A DNA stretch of 64,000 bases, from NCBI GenBank assembly GCA_034509925.1, contig CM067527.1, forward strand, positions 13,232,501 through 13,296,500, in the 5' to 3' direction. Every line of letters starts with the position of its first letter. Positions within the stretch are counted from its first letter, which is position 1. This stretch comes from Hirudinaria manillensis. Its lineage: Eukaryota; Annelida; Clitellata; Hirudinida; Hirudinidae. A program made the position numbers and the translations under genes. Under the pieces are notes generated by a model. The model searched no databases, was not told the origin of the DNA, and was given only the letters and a program-made list of their open reading frames with translations. Of this stretch, positions 11,672 through 22,409 are shown piece by piece.

Positions 11672-14600
11672 TTAAATTGGTGCCAAATAAGTGGACTGAC
11701 TGCACTTAATGTAAATGGCCATGGACATTACAAGCAGGCAAAAAACTGATCCCATGGATATGGCAGCTACTGCTATCAAGTTATTCAGATCCATGTGGCT
11801 GTGTTCCACGGTGAAAATGTCGTCATAGTAAACTGTTGTAAAATTCTCTGGGGCTGGGGAGGAATAAAATTAATGAGAATTAAATAGAAAGTTCGTGAGA
11901 GAGAGAGAGAGAGAGAAAAGAGAGAGAGAGAGAGATAGAGAGAGACCGTATATCAATGAATGAACGAATAAATGAGTACTTTGTTTACAAGAGAATCTGT
12001 TAATGTTCATGTATCCTATGCGGCACTGACAAGAATAGCTTCCTTCTTGGTTGACGCACAAGGAATTTGTACGATTACAAGCCGACTTATTCTTGCATTC
12101 ATCGATATCTAAAAAAAATCTTTCTCAACAACTGACTGAGTATGAATGGGGTGTTGATGATACGATGTTGAGACAGTGATGATATCATTGAATATAAATA
12201 AATGAATGAATGAAATAAATTCTTTGAAGCGATCCGCAGACCAACAACCTTGGCAGATGGTTATATAACTGTACACCTCCCTTTTATAGCCTGAACCGCA
12301 CAAACAATTGAAAGAACCGATGCTGTTCTGGCAAGAAGCCGACTTGTCGCATTTGTGAATGCCAAACAAACATTCGTCGATGTCTATGGAAATTCAATAA
12401 CCATTCGATTGGTTTTATGAATAAATTCATTAATATTACGTAAATAAATAATTAAGTAAATTTATGTAAACTTACCGTTAAATGTTATAACAATATACAA
12501 ACATAATGTCTATGAAAAAAATAATAATAATAGTAATAATAACAATAATAATAATAAAATAATTAATTAATAATAATAATTATTATTATTATAACAACAT
12601 TATTATTATTATAAATTTATATATTTATTATTATTATTATAAATTTATATATTTATTATTATTATTATAAATTTATATATTTATTATTATTATTATAAAT
12701 TTATATATTTATTATTATTATTATAAATTTATATATTTATTATTATTATAAATTTATATATTTATTATTATTATTATAAATTTATATATTATTATTATAA
12801 CAATAATAATAATGTTCAAAGGTTACAGAATTACCTATACATTTGTAAGTCGTAGCCTTTACATAGCCTCTCAAGCAGATGCATTCGTAAGAACCTTTTG
12901 AATTGATGCATTTCGTCGATTGCAAGTCGCACAAATTGATTGTAAAGCACTCATTGGAGTCTAAGGACGATAAAGGAGGACAACAGTTGACTTGTTAATC
13001 ACTGATTCTTATTTATTTATTTTATTTATTTATTTTTTGTTTATTTATTTATTTATTCGTTTATTCATTCATTTATTTATTTATTTATTTTATTAATTTA
13101 TTTATTTATTTATTTATTCATTTATTTATTTATTTATCATTAAATTGATATTTCGTTAAATTAAAAAAAAAAGTTTATTATGTGAAACACTTCTGCCACC
13201 TAGGGACTGTGATATAACTAGTTTGCAAAATAAAATTTTGTATAAACTATTGTATTCTCTAATTCCTTTCGATGAAGCAAATTGGCCTTTCAGTAAGTAT
13301 GGACTTTGTTAAAATTATAACTAATTATAATTATAACTAATAAATTATAATTAGTTATAATTATAATTATAAGTTATAATTGATTACAATCTTTTCCACA
13401 AAACATTATTGTTCATTATAATGTAATCTATCGAAATCCATTCCTTAATTGTTTTCCTTCCTCTTTTACTTTTCCACCAATCATATGATGATAACTACGA
13501 TGATGATGATGATGATCCAGTTATAAATTATATTATATTATATTATTATAATACTTAAACAAATTGGGAACAATAAATAAGCAGATGTCTTTAAAATTCC
13601 AAACCTTCGCATTTGCCAGTTGTTGACATGGAATAACCAGTTTTACATTTGCAAGTGTACGATCCGTCGGTGTTCTTGCAAATACCATCGGAACATTGGT
13701 TTTCACATTCGTCTATATCTGTAAGGGAGGCAAAAAGAGGCTTGAATTCAATTCTATTTTTTTAAACCAATTGGTTCGAATTACAATATAATTTTTTAAA
13801 TATTATATTTTTAATATTTGGTTAAATTTCTTTATAATTTTCACTTGAAAAGTGAACTTAGTCATTAATTCCAATTGTGCTTGTACTGGCATTTTCATAA
13901 ATTGATCGTACAAGTGATAATAAGTACAATAAGAAATGATTTTAAAAAAAAGACCATGCCGATGAAACAATGAGAAGAGAGTTACTGACGATTTACCTAT
14001 ACATTCACTGGTCATGTTGTAAGTCTCATAACCAGGAGGACATTCGCATGTGTAAGATCCCCATGAATTAGTGCAATTTTTTTTCGGAGCACAGGTTTTT
14101 GGCAGTTTACATTCATCGATGTCTGTAGATTAAAATAAAGACTTTTTAACTTATTCGGTCTTCAAGTCCGGTCATGTATAGTCAGTTGTTGATATATTTT
14201 CAAATATTTTCAGGCATCTTTTGAAATTCTTTCTATATAATATGTGGTAGATCGACTGATTTTGCTTAACAAAAGTACTTTGTATCTATAAAAACTTGAT
14301 CTCGCGCGAAATATATTTGCATACTTTACCATTTGGATCATTTATTCAAAGATTAATAATCACAAAACATTACTAAATGCAAATAAATTCATTTAGAATA
14401 ACAAACGAACCCGTGCAAGTCAAGTCATCAACTTGTTGCAATCCTTCTGAACAGATGCACTTGTACGAACCAACTAAATTTAGGCACTGCGATTTTTGGC
14501 TACGGCATTTATTTGTGGATATTTCGCATTCGTCAATGTCTGGGTAGGATCCATTAAATTAATTAAATACGGAAGTAATTAACGAGCGAGCGAGTGGGAA

Positions 14601-17600
14601 GGGTCAAATGTTGTGGCTTGCTACTAATTCGGTTTTTTCTGGTGTTTTTCTTTGAAAAAACTCGATAAAAGTTATATTGTTTGACTCGTCGTCGTTTTTC
14701 GCTTCTTGCCGGTGCTTAAAATTTCGAGACAAGTGTTTGTTTTGCATGGCCTTCGTTTGTTCCATCGTTTAGTACTCACGACACTCCCCTGTAAAATGTC
14801 ACGAAAGCTGACAAAATCAAGGCAAAGATTTTGAAGTCTATAAGGGAGTTGATCAGAGAGGAGATGCCTGGACTGGTTAAATCTGCGGTCAAAGAGGAAA
14901 TGAATGCATTGATTGGAAGGGTGAGCGAGCTCAGCGAGGAAAACAATCGCCTAAAGGCGAGGATAGACGCAGTCGAAACCCAGCTGAGAGCCAACAATCT
15001 GGTATTTCACGGAATACCTGATGCCTCTTTGGCCGAGGTGGTCGCTACTTCCTCAGGCGAGAAGCCAAGTCGGGATCAAGGTATGAATCGAAGAGACACA
15101 GTCCGGGCAGTTATCAATTGCTGCGAGTCAAAACTCGGCGTAGACATTTCAGAGAGCGACATTCACTCTGGGTACAGGATCCCCAGCAAAAGTGGACCTC
15201 GTCCAATAGTTGTCACCTTCGCTTCAAAGATGGTCAGAGACAGAGTACTTGCTCTGAGAAAATCCCTGCACAAAGACAAATCGTCAAAGATTTACATCAA
15301 CGAGCACTTAACCAAGTCAAACTCAGAGATCTTTGCCAAAGCCAGGAGACTTGTAAAGGATAAAAAGTTATCATCGACATGGACATGGAGTGGTCAAGTT
15401 TATTTCAAGAGAAGTGAAAACTCGGGGCCAACTCGAGTTCACAACCTCATGGATTTGGAGAAATACTAACCTCATCTAGTCGATGTCTGTGGTTTATTTT
15501 TCTTTTCCTCTCATCTTGGGGTTTTTGTTTCTAGAAGATTTATTTTCAGTTTCATTCGTCTCCATTATTAACCCCGGCAATTTAGACTATGTTTCAACAG
15601 TTTTGGATGATATAAGTCTTATAATGCATTCTTTGTCTGGAAAGACTGTAGATTCATCAACAAGTACCAAGAAAGTATGAAAAATGGCGGATTTTGATTT
15701 TTCTTCATCTGACCCGGATGCATACTTGCCGGAGTTTTACGAGGTTTCAAATTATGTCACAACCAAAGATATGGCCCAATTATGTAAATCAGACTTTTCT
15801 TTGATGCATATAAACTGCAGAAGCATCTCAAATAAACTCCAGGAAGTGGAACTGTTGTTGTCTTCTTGTCATGCAGAGATCCTGGGTGTCAGTGAAACAT
15901 GGCTGAAAGACAGTGATCCTGCACCTGCTATTAATGGTTACAGATTTGTTTCGAAAAACAGGGAACGGAGCCTAGGAGGAGGCGTTGGCTTTTTTCTCCA
16001 AGACAACATCAAATTTAATCTCATTGACACGAGTGACTGGAAATTTGAAAGTTTTGAATATCTTCTAATTTCAATCAGCCAACGCAGAGGAGAGAACATT
16101 GTTGTAGCCATTATCTATCGCCCACCTGGAAACAGCTTAAAATTTTTTAACAAAGAATTTTCAGAATTCCTTTCTTACACGATCAAAGACAACAGAAAGG
16201 CAATAATAATGGGCGACTTTAACATTAACCTATTAGCAATTGAAAGCAGTCAACCCACCAATGAATTTTTAAACATCCTCCACTCTTTTCTCATGATGCC
16301 TGCATTCCTCAAACCCACAAGAATTGGACCCTCATCTGCCACTCTCATAGACAATATCTTCACAAATATCTCCCTCAGCAAATGCTTTCCCAAAATAGTT
16401 ATTGATGACATTTCGGATCACCTCCCTCTCTATATCAATATTAAACTGCATGAGATTGTAAAAATAGTGGAGCTCCCAATGCTGCGCAGAAGACAGGATA
16501 AACAAGCTAAACTGAAATTTAAAGAAAGCTTGACTGCGGAGGATTGGTCCGATGTGACCATAGAGTGTGAATCCCAAAATATATCTCACGCCTACCAACT
16601 TTTTATATCGAAATATCAAAATCTATATAATCATTGTTTTCCCTTGGAAATCGTCGGCTCCCGATCGGGAATGAAAAGACAGGAATGGATGACCCCTGCT
16701 CTCCTCAAATCTTGTAAAGTAAAAAGAAATCTGTACAAGACATATCTAAAGAATCCAACTCCAGAAAATAAAATCAAATTCTCAAATTACAGAAACAAAT
16801 TCAAAACTATCAAGCAGGCCATAATTCGTCAACACTTCTCATCAAGATTCCAGAGTCATCAAGGAAATCCAAAGGGTACATGGAATATCATAAAAAGTAT
16901 TTTGTCTAGAGGGAGCAAACCAGCTGTAGCTCCCGACATATTTTACTCGGACGACGGGTGCGAAATAAACTCTCCAATTGCAATAGCCGAAAAATTCAAC
17001 AAATATTTTTCCGATCTTGGACCAAACTTGGCAAAGAAAATCATTCCTTCATCCAAGTCCTTCGATAAATTCCTCACGAGATCTTCCACCCCCACAATGT
17101 TTTTTTTCCCTGTTTCGGCAGATGAGATCATTCAAATAGTCAAAGAATTGAAGACCTCCCATAGCTGTGGTCTTGATGGTGTTGATCCTTGCATTGCTGG
17201 TGAATTCATCTCATTGATCTCGGACACCCTCAGCTCTCTAATTAATTGTTCTTTGTTAACGGGGAATGTTCCTGATGACTTAAAATTGGCCAAAGTGATT
17301 CCATTGCATAAATCTGGTGATTTGAACAAGATCTGCAATTACAGACCTATCTCAATCCTGCCATATTTTTCTAAAATTTTTGAAAAGGCAGTATATCGTC
17401 GAGTGGAAATCTTCTTATCAAAGTTCAGTCTCCTTAACAACAAACAATTCGGATTTCGAAAAAATCACTCCACATATATGCCTTTGTTATTACTTCATTC
17501 CAGAATCGCTGACGCTCTAGACCGTGGTGAGTTCACCATTGGTGTGTTTCTTGACCTATCAAAAGCATTTGACACCGTAAATCATGAAATACTTTTGTCA

Positions 17601-20600
17601 AAACTCTATTATTATGGCTTGCGTGGCTGCGTTTTGAAATGGTTTGCAAGTTATTTGGCGGGTCGTAAACAATTGACGGAATTTAATGGGTCTAGATCGT
17701 TGTTCAGTGACGTAACTTGTGGGGTTCCTCAAGGTTCTATTCTTGGTCCTTTACTATTTATCATTTATATTAACGACCTACACAATTCCTCATCTTTGCT
17801 TTCATTTTTGTTATTTGCGGATGACACTAATGTATTTGCCTCTGGCAAAAATCTTAATGAATTGATTATTACCATTAATAGGGAGTTAACTAATGTTGAC
17901 ATTTGGTTTCGCGCCAATAAGTTATCTTTAAATATTGAAAAAACAAACTTTATGCTGTTTTGCTCAAAGAACAAGGATAGAACTCATATCATTCAACCCA
18001 GCATTAACAACCTTCAGATTAAACATGTTACGTCCACCAAATTCCTCGGCATTATTATCGATGAGAAATTAAACTGGTCTTTACACATCAATTATGTTGC
18101 CACCAAAATTTCAAAAAATATTGGAGTCATATCAAAAATCAGTTCATTTGTTGATAGAAAAATTCTTACTATGCTGTACTATTCATTAATCTATCCCTAT
18201 CTCATCTATTGTAATATAACTTGGGCATCCAGCTATCCCTCTAAACTCACCCATCTACTCACTCTTCAAAAAAGAATAATCAGGATTATGTTTTGCCTCC
18301 ATCCACGTGCTCACACAAAGGACTTCTTCATTTCAAATGGTTTTTTGAATATTCATCAGATCAATAAATTCCAAACTTGCCTCTTCATGTATAATTATGA
18401 ACATAACTTGCTGCCTTCTGCCTTTGGTAATATGCTTTCCAAATCCTCAGATATCCACTCTTACAATCTTAGATCATCCAATCAATTTAGATCTGAATTT
18501 TCCCGTACCACCTTCAAAAAATTCTCCATATGTTGTAAAGGTCCATTTTTGTTCTCTTCTCTGCCATTATCCCTTACTTCTTTAAACAGTTCCTCTCTAT
18601 TTAAATCCCTTCTTAAAAAATACATTCTCTCCAGTTGTTGAACCGCACATTTCCTCATCACTTCATCATTCATCATTCCTTTCGTTATCCTTGGTCTTCT
18701 GTCACAGCACCTCCCTGGTTAATCTACATCTCTCATTATCAGGTGTTCGTTGTTCCCATCGTGTTTAGAAGTTTAGAAGTTTTGTCATCAAAATCTCAGT
18801 TTATCATTTATGTAAAGACCCTTTCATACGCCCCTTCAACTTTGTCAATATGAATTAGCCTATCCCTTAGACGGGAATTAAATTCCCTTGGGATAAACCA
18901 TTGATGAATTTGTGATTTTTTTTTGGGCATGATCTGTGTATATTTCAAATTTTTTTTTTTGAATAAACGAATTCATAACCGTTAATTTAATAGGATTAGG
19001 GTTAGAGTTAGGGTTAGGGTTGTTTCAATGTTTGAAAAATCTAAATTAGTCGTTCGATTGATCGATTAGAAAATCTACAATTACAGATATTTTGGCCAAA
19101 TAAAACCATTTACTTCGATTTACGAAACTGTTTATTGTTAAATGTTTATTATTAAATCACCCAAGGAGGAAAAATTAAACTGACTTTTATCTGAACAATT
19201 ATAGAAAAAAGAAATGCCCACTCTGACTGCTTCAAAGCAGCCATTTTCACTAATTCAGAGTGCTTAAAACTATTTAATTTATTTATTTATTTATTTTTCT
19301 AAACAAAATGAAGAGTCATCCGATGACCATTTACACATTTTGTAATAGCGTTAGACATTCAGAAAATAGAGTGAAACAGAAACAAGCAGCATTGTCAACA
19401 GAAAATCAAGTTCACTTAATGGAGAGGTAGTCATTTAGGTTTAGGGATGACAGGTATGACTTGTAGCAACAACAAAGTTATTCTTTTTGTAATTTATAAA
19501 TTCTTACACTAATTTTATTTCTGACCAATCAAAGACATGGTAGAAAGAGGTATTTAAAATCACTAAAGTGGCGGTGAAATAATTTGTAGCTCACCACTGC
19601 AATTTCCAACGAGTTTAGGTTTAAACCCCTCTTTACATTTGCAAATGGATACTCCAGATAAAACGTCTGGCAGGAATTCACAGGTGCCTGCTCCACAATT
19701 ACCATTGTTTGAGGAACAATCTGTTTGTTAATTATAACGATTTCATTTATTATTTATTATTAACATTAATTTTATTTCATTTATATATGTAGTCGTAGAC
19801 TGTAGACTGATTTAGAAAAATTATTTGTAATTGTATTTATGAACTCATAGTTGGCAGCGTTCTTTATTTTGATTATTATTTTTATTAAATACAATTTATT
19901 TATCCTTGGAATTTCGGAGGTCCAAGCAATTTACCAAAATGGAAAATCAACAGCATTGTGAACAGCTGGTGAACATTGACAAGAGAATTAAGAAATTAGA
20001 ATAAACTGGAGGGAACAAAATGTATTGCAACCAAAATTTAGGGGAAATGAATCCATTACGATCTTCAGACCTCGTGTAAGGCATGCAATCCCTTTATAAC
20101 TCGGGCCGCACTTGGCGCATTTGGAATTGTCATATATGCAATCAACGCCTAGAATTTGGCACTTTACGGAACCTCAAACAATTGTAAATTAAATTTCATT
20201 AATATTTTTAATGACTTGATAATTTAAAAGGATATCAATTTCATGAAACATAAATAATGAAATAATGAAATACTTAAGAAATAGATAGGAATGTACGAGT
20301 GATCTCCACACAACATGCCCTTATTATGGCTACAGTGGTTAGAACAATGTTTGTCTTCGACGATATCCATGCCATACATGTCCTTAAGGCAGTGACATCT
20401 TCCATCCTGAAATATCGTTCAATATTTTATTAAATTTCTTTATAATTTTCACTTGATCGTAGTTTGACTCGGGACAGTCATTAATTCCAGCTACAGAGTA
20501 CTAAATCTTTCCCTTTGTGAAGGGAGGTAAAGATGGAATTGTTTAATTAATTAATTAATTAATTAATTAATTTATTCATGATCACGACGTTACTGTTCTG

Positions 20601-22044
20601 TAACAACTCGCTCACCCACCCATTCACTCACTCACTCACCCACCCACCCACTCACTCAATCACTCACTCACTCACCCACTCACTCACTCACTCACTCACC
20701 CACCCACTCAATCACTCACCCACCCACTCACTCACTCAAATTATAAATAAATTATTTATTAATAATAATTAAACAGCATCTTTACCTTTATCCCAGCGTA
20801 CTCGTATTTTCCTGTAACTCCCCTGCACTCTGCCAAACAATCCACCATTACTCTGGTTACGAAACTCCCAGGCTTCGATCCATTGTAGCATCCAGCATAA
20901 AATTCTGAATTAGTAACTGAGAAGATTTGCAATTGCAGTCAAATTGTTGTTAATCTTGTCATTTGGTCGTCGTTGATATAATGTTACGTTGTGTACGTAA
21001 GACGTGCTTGTCTTTAAAGCTTTACTAAATATTAGATCTTTGGTTGAAAAAATATCTGATTTAATTAAAAAATAAAAAAAAATACACAAAATTTATCGGA
21101 ATTTTGCCAATGCAGCAATACCAAATCAAGTAATATCGCAAGCGGAGCAATGCTAACCGCATTGTAAACATAGTGACACATAGCGACTAAAAGATAAATT
21201 AACTAATAACAACAACAGATATATTAACATATCCTTTTTACATTTTTGACTGGACGGTTATTATAAATTTTAAATATTAATTATGATTAATAAAATAATT
21301 AATGCTAACGAGCTGAAAACGATAATTACAGGTCAATAGACTGTTAATCTTGTGGATGGTCACCCCACGTTCCATAGCAACTTCCAAGAATCGTGTTGGT
21401 CGAACACAACGGTAGACTATGTTGTTGGTAAACGTGTGTTGGATTGGGCAAGATTCTAATGCGACATTTTTTGACGAGTTTCCCAAACCGAACAATTGCG
21501 GAGTCACATCGGTTTCTTCGTCTAGATTAAATTTTAATTTCTACACTGTTTTTTTTTTTTTAATAAAAATGATTTTAAGTTTATATATCAAGGTTCAAAA
21601 TCTTGTGAAATTGGAGTGGATGGATAACTGACAACTAATAAATTATCCTTTTTAAGAGAAATTAAAAATGGTTTTCTTAATTTATTTTTAAATATGAAAT
21701 TCGACATTCATAGATATTAAAAACAACTCAATCACGCAAGCATTTTAGGGCAGTTCCAAAATCAATAATAAATCTGTCATAAAGGTACGAAATCATTGCT
21801 AAAGCTTAAAGAAAGAATCTCAGTACTTACCTGTGGTATAATCAATCATCAAGCTACGCACTATGCTCTCGAAGTGCTGATCAATCACCAAACTGGAATC
21901 GGTTTTGAACGGCTTGAAAGATTCCATTATGTTTATTTGGTGTTTTTTCTTGTTAAAAATATAATATCCATCCGAATCGCAGTCCTTTGACTTTAACTTA
22001 ATCACATTCAATGATAGGAGTGTTAGAATTTCGCTGGCTCTCAT
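11672..22044 (-). CDS. Receptor gene A (FTP-WSC-EGF-TM), intron holds a LINE
   Basis: Complete family member stretched to 10 kb by a LINE. Exons: 22044-21830 (start, weak signal peptide MRASEILTLLSLNVI, FTP part 1), 21521-21330 (FTP part 2), 20916-20786 and 20406-20274 (WSC), 20148-20071 (laminin-EGF-like, 78 nt against 111 nt in the paralogs), 19720-19595 (variant EGF), then after the LINE six calcium-binding EGFs: 14539-14411, 14122-13997, 13718-13605, 12960-12835, 12383-12249, 12108-11980. The terminal exon 11853-11672 has a linker, a transmembrane helix (SVFCLLVMSMAIYI) and an 11-residue tail KCSQSTYLAPI. The LINE lies antisense in the intron 19594-14540 and breaks no exon. Function beyond a cell-surface receptor is not known. 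Confidence 0.85.
11899..11944. repeat. (GA)n microsatellite
   Basis: Dinucleotide ga run, interrupted twice, in the last intron of gene A. Confidence 0.9.
12586..12797. repeat. AT-only tandem repeat
   Basis: About seven copies of a roughly 25-bp unit (ttattattattataaattta plus tata) in an intron of gene A. Confidence 0.85.
13012..13138. repeat. (TTTA)n microsatellite
   Basis: Tetranucleotide ttta/attt run with a few interruptions, in an intron of gene A. Confidence 0.9.
14864..15469 (+). CDS. LINE ORF1 protein (coiled coil + RRM-like nucleic-acid-binding)
   Basis: Likely ORF1p, the RNA-binding chaperone of the LINE. The open frame runs from just after a TAA near 14793, but its first in-frame ATG is at 14864 (MPGLVKSAVKEEM), so the N-terminus of the coding frame may be missing or start elsewhere. 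It holds a charged heptad-like stretch (SELSEENNRLKARIDAVETQ) typical of an ORF1 coiled coil. This is followed by LRANNLVFHGIPD and SGPRPIVVTFASKMVRDRVL, which match the RRM region of Transposase_22/LINE ORF1 proteins, and then a basic C-terminal domain ending MDLEKY. About 202 residues. No zinc knuckle was seen. Confidence 0.75.
   Translation: MPGLVKSAVKEEMNALIGRVSELSEENNRLKARIDAVETQLRANNLVFHGIPDASLAEVVATSSGEKPSRDQGMNRRDTVRAVINCCESKLGVDISESDIHSGYRIPSKSGPRPIVVTFASKMVRDRVLALRKSLHKDKSSKIYINEHLTKSNSEIFAKARRLVKDKKLSSTWTWSGQVYFKRSENSGPTRVHNLMDLEKY
15684..18641 (+). CDS. LINE ORF2: APE-type endonuclease and reverse transcriptase
   Basis: Intact 985-residue polyprotein that nicks target DNA and reverse-transcribes the element RNA at the nick. 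The apurinic-type endonuclease spans about residues 40-260: MHINCRSISNK, GVSETWL, YRPPGNS, GDFNINLL and the terminal SDHLPLY motif. The reverse transcriptase spans about 530-800: KVIPLHKSGD, YRPISILPYFSKIFEK, the catalytic FLDLSKAFDTVNH near 620, GVPQGSILGPLLFIIYIND and the FADDT active site near 711. The C-terminal 180 residues are the usual extension of Jockey/CR1-type proteins. No RNase H domain was seen. The start ATG is the first in the frame. All catalytic aspartates checked are present. Confidence 0.9.
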   Translation: MADFDFSSSDPDAYLPEFYEVSNYVTTKDMAQLCKSDFSLMHINCRSISNKLQEVELLLSSCHAEILGVSETWLKDSDPAPAINGYRFVSKNRERSLGGGVGFFLQDNIKFNLIDTSDWKFESFEYLLISISQRRGENIVVAIIYRPPGNSLKFFNKEFSEFLSYTIKDNRKAIIMGDFNINLLAIESSQPTNEFLNILHSFLMMPAFLKPTRIGPSSATLIDNIFTNISLSKCFPKIVIDDISDHLPLYINIKLHEIVKIVELPMLRRRQDKQAKLKFKESLTAEDWSDVTIECESQNISHAYQLFISKYQNLYNHCFPLEIVGSRSGMKRQEWMTPALLKSCKVKRNLYKTYLKNPTPENKIKFSNYRNKFKTIKQAIIRQHFSSRFQSHQGNPKGTWNIIKSILSRGSKPAVAPDIFYSDDGCEINSPIAIAEKFNKYFSDLGPNLAKKIIPSSKSFDKFLTRSSTPTMFFFPVSADEIIQIVKELKTSHSCGLDGVDPCIAGEFISLISDTLSSLINCSLLTGNVPDDLKLAKVIPLHKSGDLNKICNYRPISILPYFSKIFEKAVYRRVEIFLSKFSLLNNKQFGFRKNHSTYMPLLLLHSRIADALDRGEFTIGVFLDLSKAFDTVNHEILLSKLYYYGLRGCVLKWFASYLAGRKQLTEFNGSRSLFSDVTCGVPQGSILGPLLFIIYINDLHNSSSLLSFLLFADDTNVFASGKNLNELIITINRELTNVDIWFRANKLSLNIEKTNFMLFCSKNKDRTHIIQPSINNLQIKHVTSTKFLGIIIDEKLNWSLHINYVATKISKNIGVISKISSFVDRKILTMLYYSLIYPYLIYCNITWASSYPSKLTHLLTLQKRIIRIMFCLHPRAHTKDFFISNGFLNIHQINKFQTCLFMYNYEHNLLPSAFGNMLSKSSDIHSYNLRSSNQFRSEFSRTTFKKFSICCKGPFLFSSLPLSLTSLNSSSLFKSLLKKYILSSC
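18873..18887 (+). other. Palindrome in LINE 3' UTR
   Basis: Perfect 7-bp stem gggaatt-a-aattccc about 230 bp after ORF2, extended weakly by flanking ccct/aggg. Hairpins in the 3' UTR serve as RT recognition sites in some LINEs; that role here is inferred. Confidence 0.6.
18994..19022 (+). repeat. Telomere-like TTAGGG repeats
   Basis: Four degenerate TTAGGG-type units just downstream of the LINE 3' end. Similar short tracts occur at about 35750, 41802, 52347 and 63305. Confidence 0.7.
20587..20735. repeat. (ACTC)n microsatellite
   Basis: Interrupted actc/accc tetranucleotide array in the intron between the two WSC exons of gene A. The open frame across it is spurious. Confidence 0.9.
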
Positions 22045-22409
22045 ATCTCTGTACCGCGTTAAAACTAGCCTTATAATATGGTGTGTTGTTCAGATGAACA
22101 TCTACGTCATGAAGAGTTAAAAGTGAAAATGATACTAAGAGGACGCGTACGAGATGTAACCCGATAGATTTTTTGTTTTACATTATACGTAATATTTGAG
22201 AACACAGAAATCGGAAACTCTTTGTTTATCAATTATTTAAATAACGAATTTAGTGGATCAATATATTTATATATTTATAAAGTGCTCAAAAAAATTGAAT
22301 GTTGGCAAAATGCAAAATCCCATGTCGGATCTTAGGAAAATTTATACGTTTAGCTTTCAAATAAATCAAACGAATTGATATTATTAATATAATATTGGAT
22401 TAGATGCTC

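Larger units (their letters stand above)
14580..18970 (+). mobile_element. Non-LTR retrotransposon (LINE) with two ORFs, in gene A intron
   Basis: Two plus-strand ORFs of the Jockey/CR1 type lie inside an intron of the minus-strand gene A. Order: 5' region with higher GC from about 14580, ORF1 to 15469, 214-bp spacer, ORF2 15684-18641, then a 3' UTR of about 330 bp with a strong palindrome and a T-rich end near 18966. Both reading frames are free of stops, so the copy is young. Exact ends and target-site duplication could not be fixed, because both flanks are AT-rich. Family assignment rests on the endonuclease and RT motifs and not on a search. Confidence 0.85.

Noticed and set aside
15118..15363. 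Second plus-frame ORF within LINE ORF1
   Set aside because: Shadow frame; the ORF1 motifs are in the longer frame.
15483..15680. 65-residue ORF between LINE ORF1 and ORF2
   Set aside because: No domain or coding signature, and it lies in the inter-ORF spacer.
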